From positions 1 to 51,561 of the forward strand of contig JAUXXH010000048.1 of NCBI GenBank assembly GCA_030684935.1: a DNA stretch of 51,561 bases, written 5' to 3'. A model generated the notes under the pieces. The model was not told the DNA's origin. It did no database searches and worked only from the letters and a program-made list of their open reading frames with translations. This stretch comes from Pseudolabrys sp. (GTDB lineage: Bacteria; Pseudomonadota; Alphaproteobacteria; Rhizobiales; Xanthobacteraceae). Below are positions 44,710 to 51,561 of this stretch, piece after piece. The first letter of the stretch is position 1; every line of letters starts with the position of its first letter. The position numbers were made by a program, and so were the translations under genes.

Positions 44710-45326
44710 CTGGACTCAAGCTCTTCCGCCTGATTGTTTGGGGCGCAGTTGCCGTGGCCGGCGGGTTGTTCCTCGGCCTCAGCGGTCTGATGCCGGGTCA
44801 ACAGCGGGGGCAACCGGCCATTACCTCGGCCGGCATCGCCGCCATTGGCGGGCCGTTTAAGTTGACGTCGCACAATGGGGAGCCGTTCGACAATGCTCGC
44901 CTCGCTGGTAAGCCCTATCTCGCCTTCTTCGGCTTCACCCATTGCCCTGACATCTGCCCTACGACGCTCTTCGAACTTACCGAACTCATGACTGAGCTTG
45001 GCGCCGCAACCGACAGATTCAATGTGATCTTCATCACAGTGGACCCGGAAAGGGATACTCAGGAGCTTCTGGCCGGTTACATGACGTCGTTTGACGAGCG
45101 GATCGTGGCGCTACGTGGAACTCAGGAGGAAACCGATGCCGTGGTGAAAGCCTTTGCAGCGTTCGCCCGCAAGGTCCCCTTGGAAGGAGGTCAGTACACG
45201 ATGGATCATACGGCCGGCGTCTATCTCATGGATGCCGAAGGCAAGTTCGCTGGCATGCTGGATATGCACGAGCCCCGTAAGACGAGATTGCAAAAGCTCC
45301 GCCGACTTGCTGGCGGCAACACATAG
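44706..45326 (+). CDS. Sco1/SenC copper chaperone
   Basis: A 206-residue protein with an N-terminal anchor (IVWGAVAVAGGLFLGLSGLM) and a periplasmic thioredoxin fold. Copper ligands are C80 and C84 (FTHCPDICPTT) and H168 (YTMDHTAGVYL). Sco proteins load copper on cytochrome oxidase and need their cysteines in a defined redox state, which fits the DsbA/DsbB genes across the divergent gap. Translationally coupled to the PCuAC gene; 16 bases to the next gene. Confidence 0.94.
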   Translation: MTGLKLFRLIVWGAVAVAGGLFLGLSGLMPGQQRGQPAITSAGIAAIGGPFKLTSHNGEPFDNARLAGKPYLAFFGFTHCPDICPTTLFELTELMTELGAATDRFNVIFITVDPERDTQELLAGYMTSFDERIVALRGTQEETDAVVKAFAAFARKVPLEGGQYTMDHTAGVYLMDAEGKFAGMLDMHEPRKTRLQKLRRLAGGNT

Positions 45327-45342
45327 AGAGAAGGGATCGACG

Positions 45343-45795
45343 ATGATTGGAGCCTTCAAGGGAATGGTCGCGGCGATTGCCATGCTTCTGATGACCGGCA
45401 CTCTATTGGCCGCGCAGACGATGGAGATTCTGTCGACCTCAGGCTGCGGTTGCTGCGTCGCCTGGGAGCGTTATTTGAAAAAGAATGGCTATGTCACCAG
45501 CCTCCGAAACCTGCCCATGGCTGACCTGTGGCAGCGAAAAGTGAAAGCCGGTTTGAAGCTCGGGCTCACCTCCTGCCATACCGGCTTTATCGAAGGCTAC
45601 GTCGTAGAAGGCCATGTGCCGGTCCGCGAGATCAGACGGCTGCTTTTCGAGAGACCGGATGCAATCGGGATCGTTGTGCCCGACATGCCTTACGGTTCGC
45701 CCGGAATGGGCGAGGCAGGTCCGGACGCTGATCCATACAAAGTGCTGCTCGTGCGCAAGGACGGCACGACCGAGGTCTATGCGAGCTATCCATGA
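45343..45795 (+). CDS. DUF411 metal-binding protein
   Basis: A 150-residue exported protein with leader (MVAAIAMLLMTGTLLAAQ) and the DUF411 pattern: C35, C37, C38 in STSGCGCCVAWERYL, C78/H79 in LTSCHTGFIEGY and H91 in EGHVP. DUF411 proteins are found with copper and other metal resistance genes and are thought to bind metal in the periplasm. GAGAAGGGATCGACG precedes ATG 45343. The stop overlaps the start of the decayed flavoprotein gene. Confidence 0.9.
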   Translation: MIGAFKGMVAAIAMLLMTGTLLAAQTMEILSTSGCGCCVAWERYLKKNGYVTSLRNLPMADLWQRKVKAGLKLGLTSCHTGFIEGYVVEGHVPVREIRRLLFERPDAIGIVVPDMPYGSPGMGEAGPDADPYKVLLVRKDGTTEVYASYP

Positions 45796-46543
45796 GCGTC
45801 GGTTCGGCTTCTGATATCAGCCGGCGGTTGCCGGCTGGCGTGCAGGAGGCCGACGTGCTGGTTATCGGCGCGGGTCAGGCGGGCCTCGCTGCAGGCTTCC
45901 ACCTCAGAAAGACCAACCTTTCCTTTTTCATTGTCGATCGCTCCCGACGGATCGGCGAAAGTTGGCGCAAGCGTTACGATTCGCTCACGCTCTTTACACC
46001 TCGGGCCTTCAGCGTGCGAACCTTGAAGACGGAGCGGATGTCGCAGCACGGGCTGTCATCATTGCTACAGGTGCGTTCCAGCAGCCCCTGATTCCAGCGA
46101 TCGCCACCCGTTTTGACAGTACCGTCACTCAACTGACGTCAGAAACGTACCGCAACCCGCACGACATACCCAAGGGCGTCGTGCTCGACGTTGGCGACGG
46201 CGCATCCGGGCGTGACATCTCTGTCGAACTTTCGGGAACGCACGAGGTCATTCTTGCCCAAGGCCCGAACCACAGACTGTTTCCCGAGCATATCTTTACC
46301 CGCAGCACATGGTGGTGGCTTCGCGTTCTCAGATTGATGTCGGCAACGCGGAATTCTCTACTCGGCCGTCTCATGCTAAGCGCCGATCCTTTCCCCAACC
46401 GCGGCCGCAGCATCGTAGATTTGCGCCGCATGGGTGTCACGATCATGCCGCGGTTGCTCGACGCCGCTGGGCGAACAGCATCCTTCGCGGGCTGCTCAGA
46501 AAAGCAGATTGGCCTGCACCCGGCTTCGTTGACTCCCGCCTAA
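45792..46543 (+). pseudogene. Decayed CzcO-like flavin monooxygenase
   Basis: The first frame (45792-46091) carries the FAD motif VLVIGAGQAGLAAGFHL and RIGESWRKRYDSLTLFTPRAFS. Similarity then jumps to a second frame (about 46000-46470) with VIIATGAFQQPLIPAIA, VLDVGDGASGRDISVELSG (NADP motif) and RSTWWWLRVL. About 60-70 residues expected between the two parts are missing, and the end also drifts out of frame before about 46500. So there is one internal deletion with a frameshift plus 3' decay. CzcO-type genes often accompany metal efflux genes. The ATGA overlap with the DUF411 gene shows it was once part of the operon. Confidence 0.8.
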
Positions 46544-46580
46544 GCTAATCCAGCCTGCCGCTCGAACTCCATATGTCCCC

Positions 46581-46667
46581 ATGTGCAATCTCTACAGTAT
46601 CACCGAAGTTCAGGCGGGCGGAGACGGCGTTCCGCGGCTTTGGCGGCAATCGCTCCCGGCTCGGTAG
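46581..46667 (+). pseudogene. Remnant of an SRAP/YedK-type gene start
   Basis: The frame begins MCNLYSITEVQ, the strict N-terminus of SOS-response-associated peptidases (SRAP), in which Cys2 crosslinks abasic DNA. After these 11 residues similarity is lost and a stop follows at 46665. No other part of the gene is found downstream, so only a short 5' scrap remains. Confidence 0.5.
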
Positions 46668-46837
46668 CGGCAGCCCATAGAACCCGGTCGGGCGGGCCGA
46701 CACGCACTAAATAAAACGAAAGAACTACATGGTTGGCCGTTATTCCCCTGTTCATGGTACAATTCGATTTGCACCAATTTTGCCTCCAGCGCGGATACGT
46801 AGCCCATGCGCCTAAGGAATCTGGAGGGATGCCAAAG

Positions 46838-47251
46838 ATGACCGATGACAAGAAACCGAAGCTACTGTCGAGTGGCAATCCCCAGATCGCCAAGGGCGAC
46901 GGCGACGCGCCGATCCAGGCATACATTGCCGCGATGCCCGGCTGGAAAAGCGAGATCGGGCGCAAGCTCGACGAAATCGTAGAGCGTGTCTTTCCCGAGG
47001 TTACCAAAGCGGTCAAATGGAACACGCCGCTCTATGGCAAGGAGGATGGCTGGTTCTTCTCGATGTATTGTTACAAGCGCTATGTTCAACTGACCTTCAT
47101 GCGCGGGACGTCGCTGTCACCTGTCCCTCCCACGAGCTCCAAAACGGAAGGGACCCGCTATCTGAACATCCACGAAGGCGACGATCTGGACGAGGCCCTG
47201 GTTGAAGATTGGATCAGACAGGCCCTCGGGCTGCCGGGCGTGACGCTCTAG
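46838..47251 (+). CDS. DUF1801 (YdhG-like) protein
   Basis: A 137-residue cytoplasmic protein. The DUF1801 pattern is visible: IQAYIAAMPGWKSEIGRKLDEIVERVFPEVTKAVKWNTPLYGKEDGWFFSMYCYKRYVQLTF and the final RYLNIHEGDDLDEALVEDWIRQA. GGAGGG lies nine bases before ATG 46838, better spaced than for the ATG at 46829. Its function is not established. It stands alone. Confidence 0.85.
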   Translation: MTDDKKPKLLSSGNPQIAKGDGDAPIQAYIAAMPGWKSEIGRKLDEIVERVFPEVTKAVKWNTPLYGKEDGWFFSMYCYKRYVQLTFMRGTSLSPVPPTSSKTEGTRYLNIHEGDDLDEALVEDWIRQALGLPGVTL

Positions 47252-47938
47252 CGAATCAGCAATTCACGCTCTACGGCGACATCATATCACCAGCTTTTTG
47301 AAACCGCTGCTGAGTTCGGCGCCGCGAACTGCTGCCCGATGACATCGCGCGGTTCCTTCCCGATCATCATCTCCAAACTACAAAACCGCCCGAAGGCAAT
47401 TCCGCGAGATCGCGTGTCGTGACGCCTGGCCGAAGCTGCACGGCAGCGCCCTCGATCGCCTAAAGGCAGGTGCGGACGCCGCTTTTGACTTTATCCGCCC
47501 ATTCCGGACCTAGCATCTCGCGGGCAGAAATTGCTTGCTGTGCGCCCGTATCGCCTTCTCGAAACATAGCGACCGCCAGTCCTTTATCGTGCGAACCTGA
47601 ACGATAGGGGCGCCCGGCTCGTAGGTGGTACGCCCCCGGTAGAAGCCGCCCCCGTAGGTCGCGGTCGTATTGTACGACCCCGGCAGCTAGATTGCAGAGC
47701 GCTTCGGCTCCGTCGGAAAGCGGACACACATCGTATTCCCATTGCCGCAATAGATCGGCAACGATCCGCCGTACGGGCAATGCGAGCAAGCGTGCGGTCA
47801 ACGCCTATTTGTTCCTTCGCGACCCGCGATGTTCTGCTTTATGATAGGGCTCATTCGATCAGAAGGTACCGCGGACAGATGGGGATCGCCGGCCTGGACA
47901 TTCCAGGCCAGTCGTACTCCGTTGCCGCGAGGCCCACC
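47252..47938. other. Intergenic stretch, probably with gene decay
   Basis: A minus-strand frame of 113 codons (47460-47801) has no clear start or ribosome binding site and matches no family I know; neighbouring frames over 47560-47700 also look partly coding (for example YNTTATYGGGFYRGR), which suggests a frameshifted remnant. The right end leads into the dehydrogenase gene. Nothing here can be named. Confidence 0.3.
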
Positions 47939-49195
47939 ATGCCGCCCCATATCGCCGTCATTGGCGCCGGAATTGCCGGCGTTACCACCGCCTATGCGCT
48001 GTCGCAGCAAGGCTACGACGTCACCGTGATCGACCGGCAACGCTATGCCGGCATGGAAACGTCGTTCGCCAATGGCGGACAGCTTTCCGCCAGCAACGCC
48101 GAGGTCTGGAATCAATGGTCGACCGTGTTGAAAGGCCTGGCCTGGATGCTGCGCAACGACGCGCCGCTCTTGGTCAACCTGTCGCCGGACTGGCACAAGT
48201 ATTCATGGTTCGCCGAATTCATCTGGAACATCCAGCACTATCGCGCCAACACCGTCGAGACGACGCGGCTCGCTATCGCCGCGCGCCAAGAGCTGTTCGC
48301 CATGGCCGAACGCGAAGGCATCGGTTTCGACCTTGAACGCCGCGGCATTCTCCACGTCTATCGCACGCAAGCCGAATTCGAACGTGCGCGTGACGTCAAC
48401 GCGCTTCTGGTGGAAGGCGGCCTGGATCGCCGCGCGGTCGCCGGCGAGGAAATCCGCAGCATCGAGCCGGCGATCCAGAGTTCCTACTATGCCGGACTTT
48501 ATACGCCCTCGGATTGCACGGGGGACATTCACAAATTCACCCGAGGGCTTGCCAAAGCCTGTGAAAAGCGCGGCGTCCGCTTCCGATATGAAACCGCCAC
48601 TGAGGGCATCCAACAGCGCCGCAATAAGATTGCAATGAAGACCGCGGCGCTCGTCGAGGCGGGTGGCAACGTTCTGTATGCCGACCATCTGGAGTTTGAC
48701 GGCGTCGTGCTCTGTGCCGGCATCGACACCCGTGCGCTGGCAAGAACTCTGGGGGACCGCGTCAACATCTATCCCGTGAAGGGCTACTCGATCACGGTCA
48801 ACCTGGCGGACGACGCCAGCCGGCATGCCGCGCCGTGGGTGAGCCTGCTCGACGACGAGGCCAAGATCGTCACAAGCCGCCTTGGCGCCGATCGATTCCG
48901 CGTTGCCGGCACCGCAGAGTTCAACGGTCCCAACCGCGACATCCGGGCGGATCGCATCGTACCGTTAGTGAACTGGGTGCGGCGGCTTTTCCCGAGTCTC
49001 GACACGGATAGTGTGGTTCCATGGAGCGGTTTGCGTCCGATGATGCCGAACATGATGCCGGCGGTTCGTTGCAGCCGAACCGCCCGGGTGTTCTACAATT
49101 CCGGGCATGGCCATCTCGGCTGGACGCTGTCGGGCGCGACCGCGCAAATGGTTGCCTCGCTCGTCAGCCGTTCAATTCCGAAAACAAACACCTAG
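47939..49195 (+). CDS. dadA: D-amino-acid dehydrogenase (DadA-like FAD oxidoreductase)
   Basis: A 418-residue DAO-family flavoprotein starting at ATG 47939. The FAD motif is HIAVIGAGIAGVTTAYALSQQGYDVTVIDRQ, followed by the DadA hallmark ETSFANGGQLSASNAEVWNQW, and near the end WSGLRPMMPNMMPAVRCSR and YNSGHGHLGWTLSGATAQ. It oxidises D-amino acids (typically D-alanine) to keto acids and ammonia with membrane quinone as acceptor. The longer upstream frame is not protein-like. No alanine racemase or Lrp gene is next to it. Confidence 0.93.
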   Translation: MPPHIAVIGAGIAGVTTAYALSQQGYDVTVIDRQRYAGMETSFANGGQLSASNAEVWNQWSTVLKGLAWMLRNDAPLLVNLSPDWHKYSWFAEFIWNIQHYRANTVETTRLAIAARQELFAMAEREGIGFDLERRGILHVYRTQAEFERARDVNALLVEGGLDRRAVAGEEIRSIEPAIQSSYYAGLYTPSDCTGDIHKFTRGLAKACEKRGVRFRYETATEGIQQRRNKIAMKTAALVEAGGNVLYADHLEFDGVVLCAGIDTRALARTLGDRVNIYPVKGYSITVNLADDASRHAAPWVSLLDDEAKIVTSRLGADRFRVAGTAEFNGPNRDIRADRIVPLVNWVRRLFPSLDTDSVVPWSGLRPMMPNMMPAVRCSRTARVFYNSGHGHLGWTLSGATAQMVASLVSRSIPKTNT

Positions 49196-49232
49196 ATTTA
49201 TGGAATTGGGCGCCTTTTTGCGCGGGTTTACA

Positions 49233-49404
49233 ATGTCCGCTTTGGGTCAGGAGCGGAATTCCCAGGAGACGACCACATCGCGAACGAAAGTACGCCGAGC
49301 GGTACAACATGGTGCTCGCGCACCCATGCTAAGTGCCTTGTTTCAATTATGAATTCCCGCTCAGCTCACCCTTTCCATCATCGGCGCGACTGAGAATTGT
49401 CTAT
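49233..49404 (+). repeat. Dispersed intergenic repeat, copy B (longest)
   Basis: Starts ATGTCCGCTTTGGGTCAGGA (a frame reading MSALGQER), continues through GAAAGTACGCCGAGCGG, TACAACAT, CTAAGTGCCTTGTTTCA, ATGAATTCCCGCTCAGCTCA and CCATCATCGGCGCGACTGAG to AATTGTCT. It joins the left part of copy A (31964-32108) with the right part of copy C (14060-14176). Small spurious MSALGQ-type proteins are often annotated from such repeats in Bradyrhizobium-like genomes. Confidence 0.75.
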
Positions 49405-49899
49405 TAATATCAACCATTTACGAGACTCATTGGTCGCCCTGCGGCGTCCTTCAGCAGAGACCCCATGCAATCACGAAGGCGACTTTAAGGCCTATACGGC
49501 TCCCCAAGTCATCAAACAAGGCGGAGCTTGCCGCATCGGCGTTCGACGCAGTGCTCGTGGCCGCGCTGGCACGGACTGTCGGCGGTGCGACCGCAGTACG
49601 ACAGGCATCCGGGCGGAACGGCCCTGCCCCTGCAAGCCAATCGTTCAGCGGCGGGGGTTCAGCGGACGCACGGGACTCGTCAATGCCGGCCCGCGAGAAA
49701 TATGCCAAGGGCGACATTGTCGCCCTGCCATCGGCTACATCGCGAAAGCGCCAGGTTGTGGAAAGCGACGCATGGCGAGGACGCATGGCGCGGATTGGCT
49801 CGCGATGCAGGACATCGACATCATCGACAAGGCAAAATTATTCGGCTTAAGGTGAACTCTCGTCCCGCGGTCAATGGGACATCAGCGGGGACACAACCG
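49405..49899. other. Stretch with overlapping open frames, no supported gene
   Basis: All three plus frames stay open over much of 49440-49855, which is typical of GC-rich non-coding or frameshifted sequence. Pieces such as AFDAVLVAALARTVGGATAV and WLAMQDIDIIDKAKLFG look protein-like but lie in different frames, so a decayed gene is possible. A frame continuous with the dioxygenase gene begins at 49528, but the dioxygenase similarity starts only at 49900 or later. Confidence 0.3.
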
Positions 49900-50829
49900 A
49901 TGGCAGTCAACCTTCCGGCACCGGTTTACAAACCATCATTCGCGGTGACGCGCGCGAGTCATGTGGTCAACCGCGTCAAGGATCTTGCCGCCAGCAGGAA
50001 TTTCTACGTCGATCTGCTTGGTCTCGCCGTCAGCGACGAATCGAAAGACACGCTCTGGCTGCGCGGCATGGAAGAGGGCTGCCATCACAGTCTGGTCCTG
50101 AAGGTTGGCGAGCCGAGCTGCGAACGCGTCGGCATGCGGGTGCTGACGGAAGAGGACCTCGATCTCGCGCATACTCATTTCCGCGATGCGGGCTTTCCGG
50201 TTGCCTGGGTCGATGTCGCCCATCAAGGACGCACGCTGCACACCACGGATCCGGCCGGCACACCGCTTGAATTCTGCGCGACCATGGAAACGCGGCCGCG
50301 TCTTTTTCATCATGTCGAGGCCTATCGCGGGGCGGCGGCGCAGCGGCTCGACCACTTCCAGATATTGACGCCCAAGGTTCGCGAATCTCTCGATTTCTAC
50401 AATGCGATCGGGTTCCGCCTATCAGAGTATGTGCTGCATGAAGGCGGCCAACGCCTGTTGATGATCTTCCTGCAACGGAAGGGCAATCCGCACGACATCG
50501 TCTTCACCGACTCGCCAGGACCGCGCTTGCATCATCTTGCTTATACGGTGCCCGAGACCAGCTCACTGATGTTGACGGCGGATCTGTTCGTGCGCGCCGG
50601 ATTTGCGTCGCAGGTCGAGTTTGGCCCGGCACGTCATTTCAGCCCGGGGCTGGCGCGTTTTCTCTATTTGCGCGATCCGGACGGCCATCGTGTCGAGCTG
50701 TTCCCGACGCATTATCAGACCATCGACATAGAAGATGAGCCGTTGTGCTGGGAAGTGCCGAATTTCCAGATCGGCGGCTGGCAGGAACCGCCGCGGCGCT
50801 GGCTGGAAGAGGCCACAAAATTTGCATGA
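49900..50829 (+). CDS. Type I extradiol ring-cleavage dioxygenase (HpaD/VOC-like)
   Basis: A 309-residue protein with two vicinal-oxygen-chelate modules: one starting TRASHVVNRVKDLAASRNFYVDLLGL (about 17-42) and one starting RLDHFQILTPKVRESLDFYNAIGF (about 149-172). Metal ligands are probably H152, H211 (or H212) and E266 (GHRVELFPT); spacing fits homoprotocatechuate 2,3-dioxygenase (H155, H214, E267). It would open a catechol ring using Fe(II) or Mn(II) and O2 in the cytoplasm. The gene leads, with one small frame between, into fumarylacetoacetase, which is unusual for an extradiol enzyme. The exact ring substrate is unknown. Confidence 0.88.
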   Translation: MAVNLPAPVYKPSFAVTRASHVVNRVKDLAASRNFYVDLLGLAVSDESKDTLWLRGMEEGCHHSLVLKVGEPSCERVGMRVLTEEDLDLAHTHFRDAGFPVAWVDVAHQGRTLHTTDPAGTPLEFCATMETRPRLFHHVEAYRGAAAQRLDHFQILTPKVRESLDFYNAIGFRLSEYVLHEGGQRLLMIFLQRKGNPHDIVFTDSPGPRLHHLAYTVPETSSLMLTADLFVRAGFASQVEFGPARHFSPGLARFLYLRDPDGHRVELFPTHYQTIDIEDEPLCWEVPNFQIGGWQEPPRRWLEEATKFA

Positions 50830-50960
50830 TGGCAGCGGTCGATGCCGCCCGGGCACGCGCCACAGTTGACGAAATAACGGACGCGTTGCCTCGCACCAAT
50901 GTTTTGAATGCGGCGAACCGGGCGCTCGATCTGCCTGAAGGCCGGCAGAGCAATCAATAG
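50826..50960 (+). CDS. Possible 44-residue peptide or truncated gene
   Basis: ATG 50826 overlaps the dioxygenase stop (ATGA), as is common for coupled genes, and the frame runs 44 codons (ATVDEITDALPRTNVLNAANRA in the middle). No family is recognised. It may be a truncated gene start or a chance frame between the dioxygenase and fumarylacetoacetase genes. Confidence 0.3.
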   Translation: MMAAVDAARARATVDEITDALPRTNVLNAANRALDLPEGRQSNQ

Positions 50961-51011
50961 CCGATAACTCGCGCACCGGCACACCATCGGCAGAACCCAA
51001 CGAGGGCATTT

Positions 51012-51561
51012 ATGTCTGAAGCCAGCGGCGCCCCAAAGGGATCTGCGATCGACGAGACTCACGATCCAGGGCTCCAGAGCTGGGTGGAATCCGCCAACGG
51101 TCATGCGGATTTCCCCATCCAGAATCTGCCGTTCGGCATTTTCAGCCATGCGGGAGGTGCGCCGCGCAGCGGCGTGGCCATCGGCGATCAGATCCTCGAC
51201 CTCGCCGCGCTGTCGGACTCAGGACTGCTGTCGGGCGACGGCGCAACGGCCGCGGCAACCGGGCGCGCATCGACGCTCAACGCCCTCATGGGCCTGCCGG
51301 CCCACATGCGCCGGTCGCTGCGGCGAGCGCTATCCGCGCTCCTTGCATCCGGCGCGCCGAACCGGTCCATCGTCGAACAATGGCTCCATCCGAAGAGCCA
51401 ATGCGCGATGCATCTGCCGGCCCGCATCGGCGGCTTCACGGATTTCTTTGCCGGCATTCATCACGCCAGCAATGCCGGCAAGCTGCTCCGCCCCGACAAT
51501 CCGCTGCTGCCGAATTACAAATACGTTCCCGTCGGATACCACGGGCGAAGTTCGTCGATCC
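51012..51561 (+). CDS. fahA: Fumarylacetoacetase, N-terminal part (runs off the window)
   Basis: 183 codons from ATG 51012 to the window edge. SWVESANGHADFPIQNLPFGIF is the conserved start of the enzyme, and the last visible block YKYVPVGYHGRSSSI holds the catalytic-site histidine region (YHGR, near H133 of the animal enzyme). GAGGGC lies six bases before the ATG. It is downstream of an extradiol dioxygenase gene. About 200 residues are missing between this part and the C-terminal piece at 2-235, so the two cannot be overlapped directly. Confidence 0.93.
   Translation, partial: MSEASGAPKGSAIDETHDPGLQSWVESANGHADFPIQNLPFGIFSHAGGAPRSGVAIGDQILDLAALSDSGLLSGDGATAAATGRASTLNALMGLPAHMRRSLRRALSALLASGAPNRSIVEQWLHPKSQCAMHLPARIGGFTDFFAGIHHASNAGKLLRPDNPLLPNYKYVPVGYHGRSSSI

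Noticed and set aside
1..51561. CRISPR arrays, tRNA or rRNA genes, prophage or conjugation genes
   Set aside because: None was seen on reading through; the only mobile-element trace is the frameshifted transposase end at 13752-13999.

Overview
The window looks like an accessory stretch of a high-GC alphaproteobacterial chromosome, most likely Hyphomicrobiales close to Bradyrhizobium. The grounds are protein style and gene content: five Bug/TctC solute receptors, orphan ABC_sub_bind receptors with MRRRAFI-type leaders, GAF hybrid kinases, and a dispersed intergenic repeat that gives spurious MSALGQ-type peptides. No tRNA, rRNA, CRISPR array or intact insertion sequence was seen. Everything was read by eye; no search or alignment was run, and comparisons with reference proteins are from memory.

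Region 1 (833-13652) is a catabolic locus. One minus-strand run of ten genes (11717 down to 833) encodes a Bug receptor, the large and B12 subunits of an acyl-CoA mutase, an acyl-CoA ligase, a thiolase, a MeaB-type GTPase, a complete TctC-TctB-TctA transporter and a crotonase resembling 6-oxocamphor hydrolase. An Lrp/AsnC regulator lies divergent to it, followed by a second Bug gene. The two flanking Bug genes carry the same 15-bp inverted repeat at about 119 and 115 bp upstream. The locus reads as uptake, CoA activation, carbon-skeleton rearrangement and C-C cleavage of an unidentified carboxylic acid.

Region 2 (13752-16913) holds an IS5-type transposase remnant, a vanadium haloperoxidase-like secreted enzyme, an orphan ABC_sub_bind receptor and the truncated leader of a second one.

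Region 3 (16922-29114) is a signalling island of two divergent operons. The minus operon encodes an RsbW-like kinase, a STAS antagonist, an NCS2 purine/uracil-type permease with a degenerate GHKL domain fused to its C-terminus, a REC-SpoIIE phosphatase, a periplasmic receptor, a dCache-HAMP-GAF hybrid histidine kinase with two REC domains and a single-domain response regulator. The plus operon encodes a second STAS protein, a second RsbW-like kinase and a winged-helix/NB-ARC regulator. The fused permease and the doubled partner-switch set are the most unusual features here.

Region 4 (29191-39922) holds an outer-membrane barrel protein, a broken SGNH hydrolase, a small Cys-rich secreted protein and two modules that each associate a CocE-type hydrolase with an orphan Bug receptor and its own regulator (TetR or LysR).

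Region 5 (40204-46667) is a metal/thiol island: MerR regulator, DsbA, DsbB, then divergent Zn/Cd/Pb P-type ATPase, PCuAC, Sco1, DUF411 protein and a decayed CzcO-like flavoprotein. Two MerR-type palindromes lie in the divergent gap.

Region 6 (46838-51561) has a DUF1801 protein, a D-amino-acid dehydrogenase, an extradiol dioxygenase and the 5' part of fumarylacetoacetase. The window also begins with the 3' end of a fumarylacetoacetase gene on the same strand.
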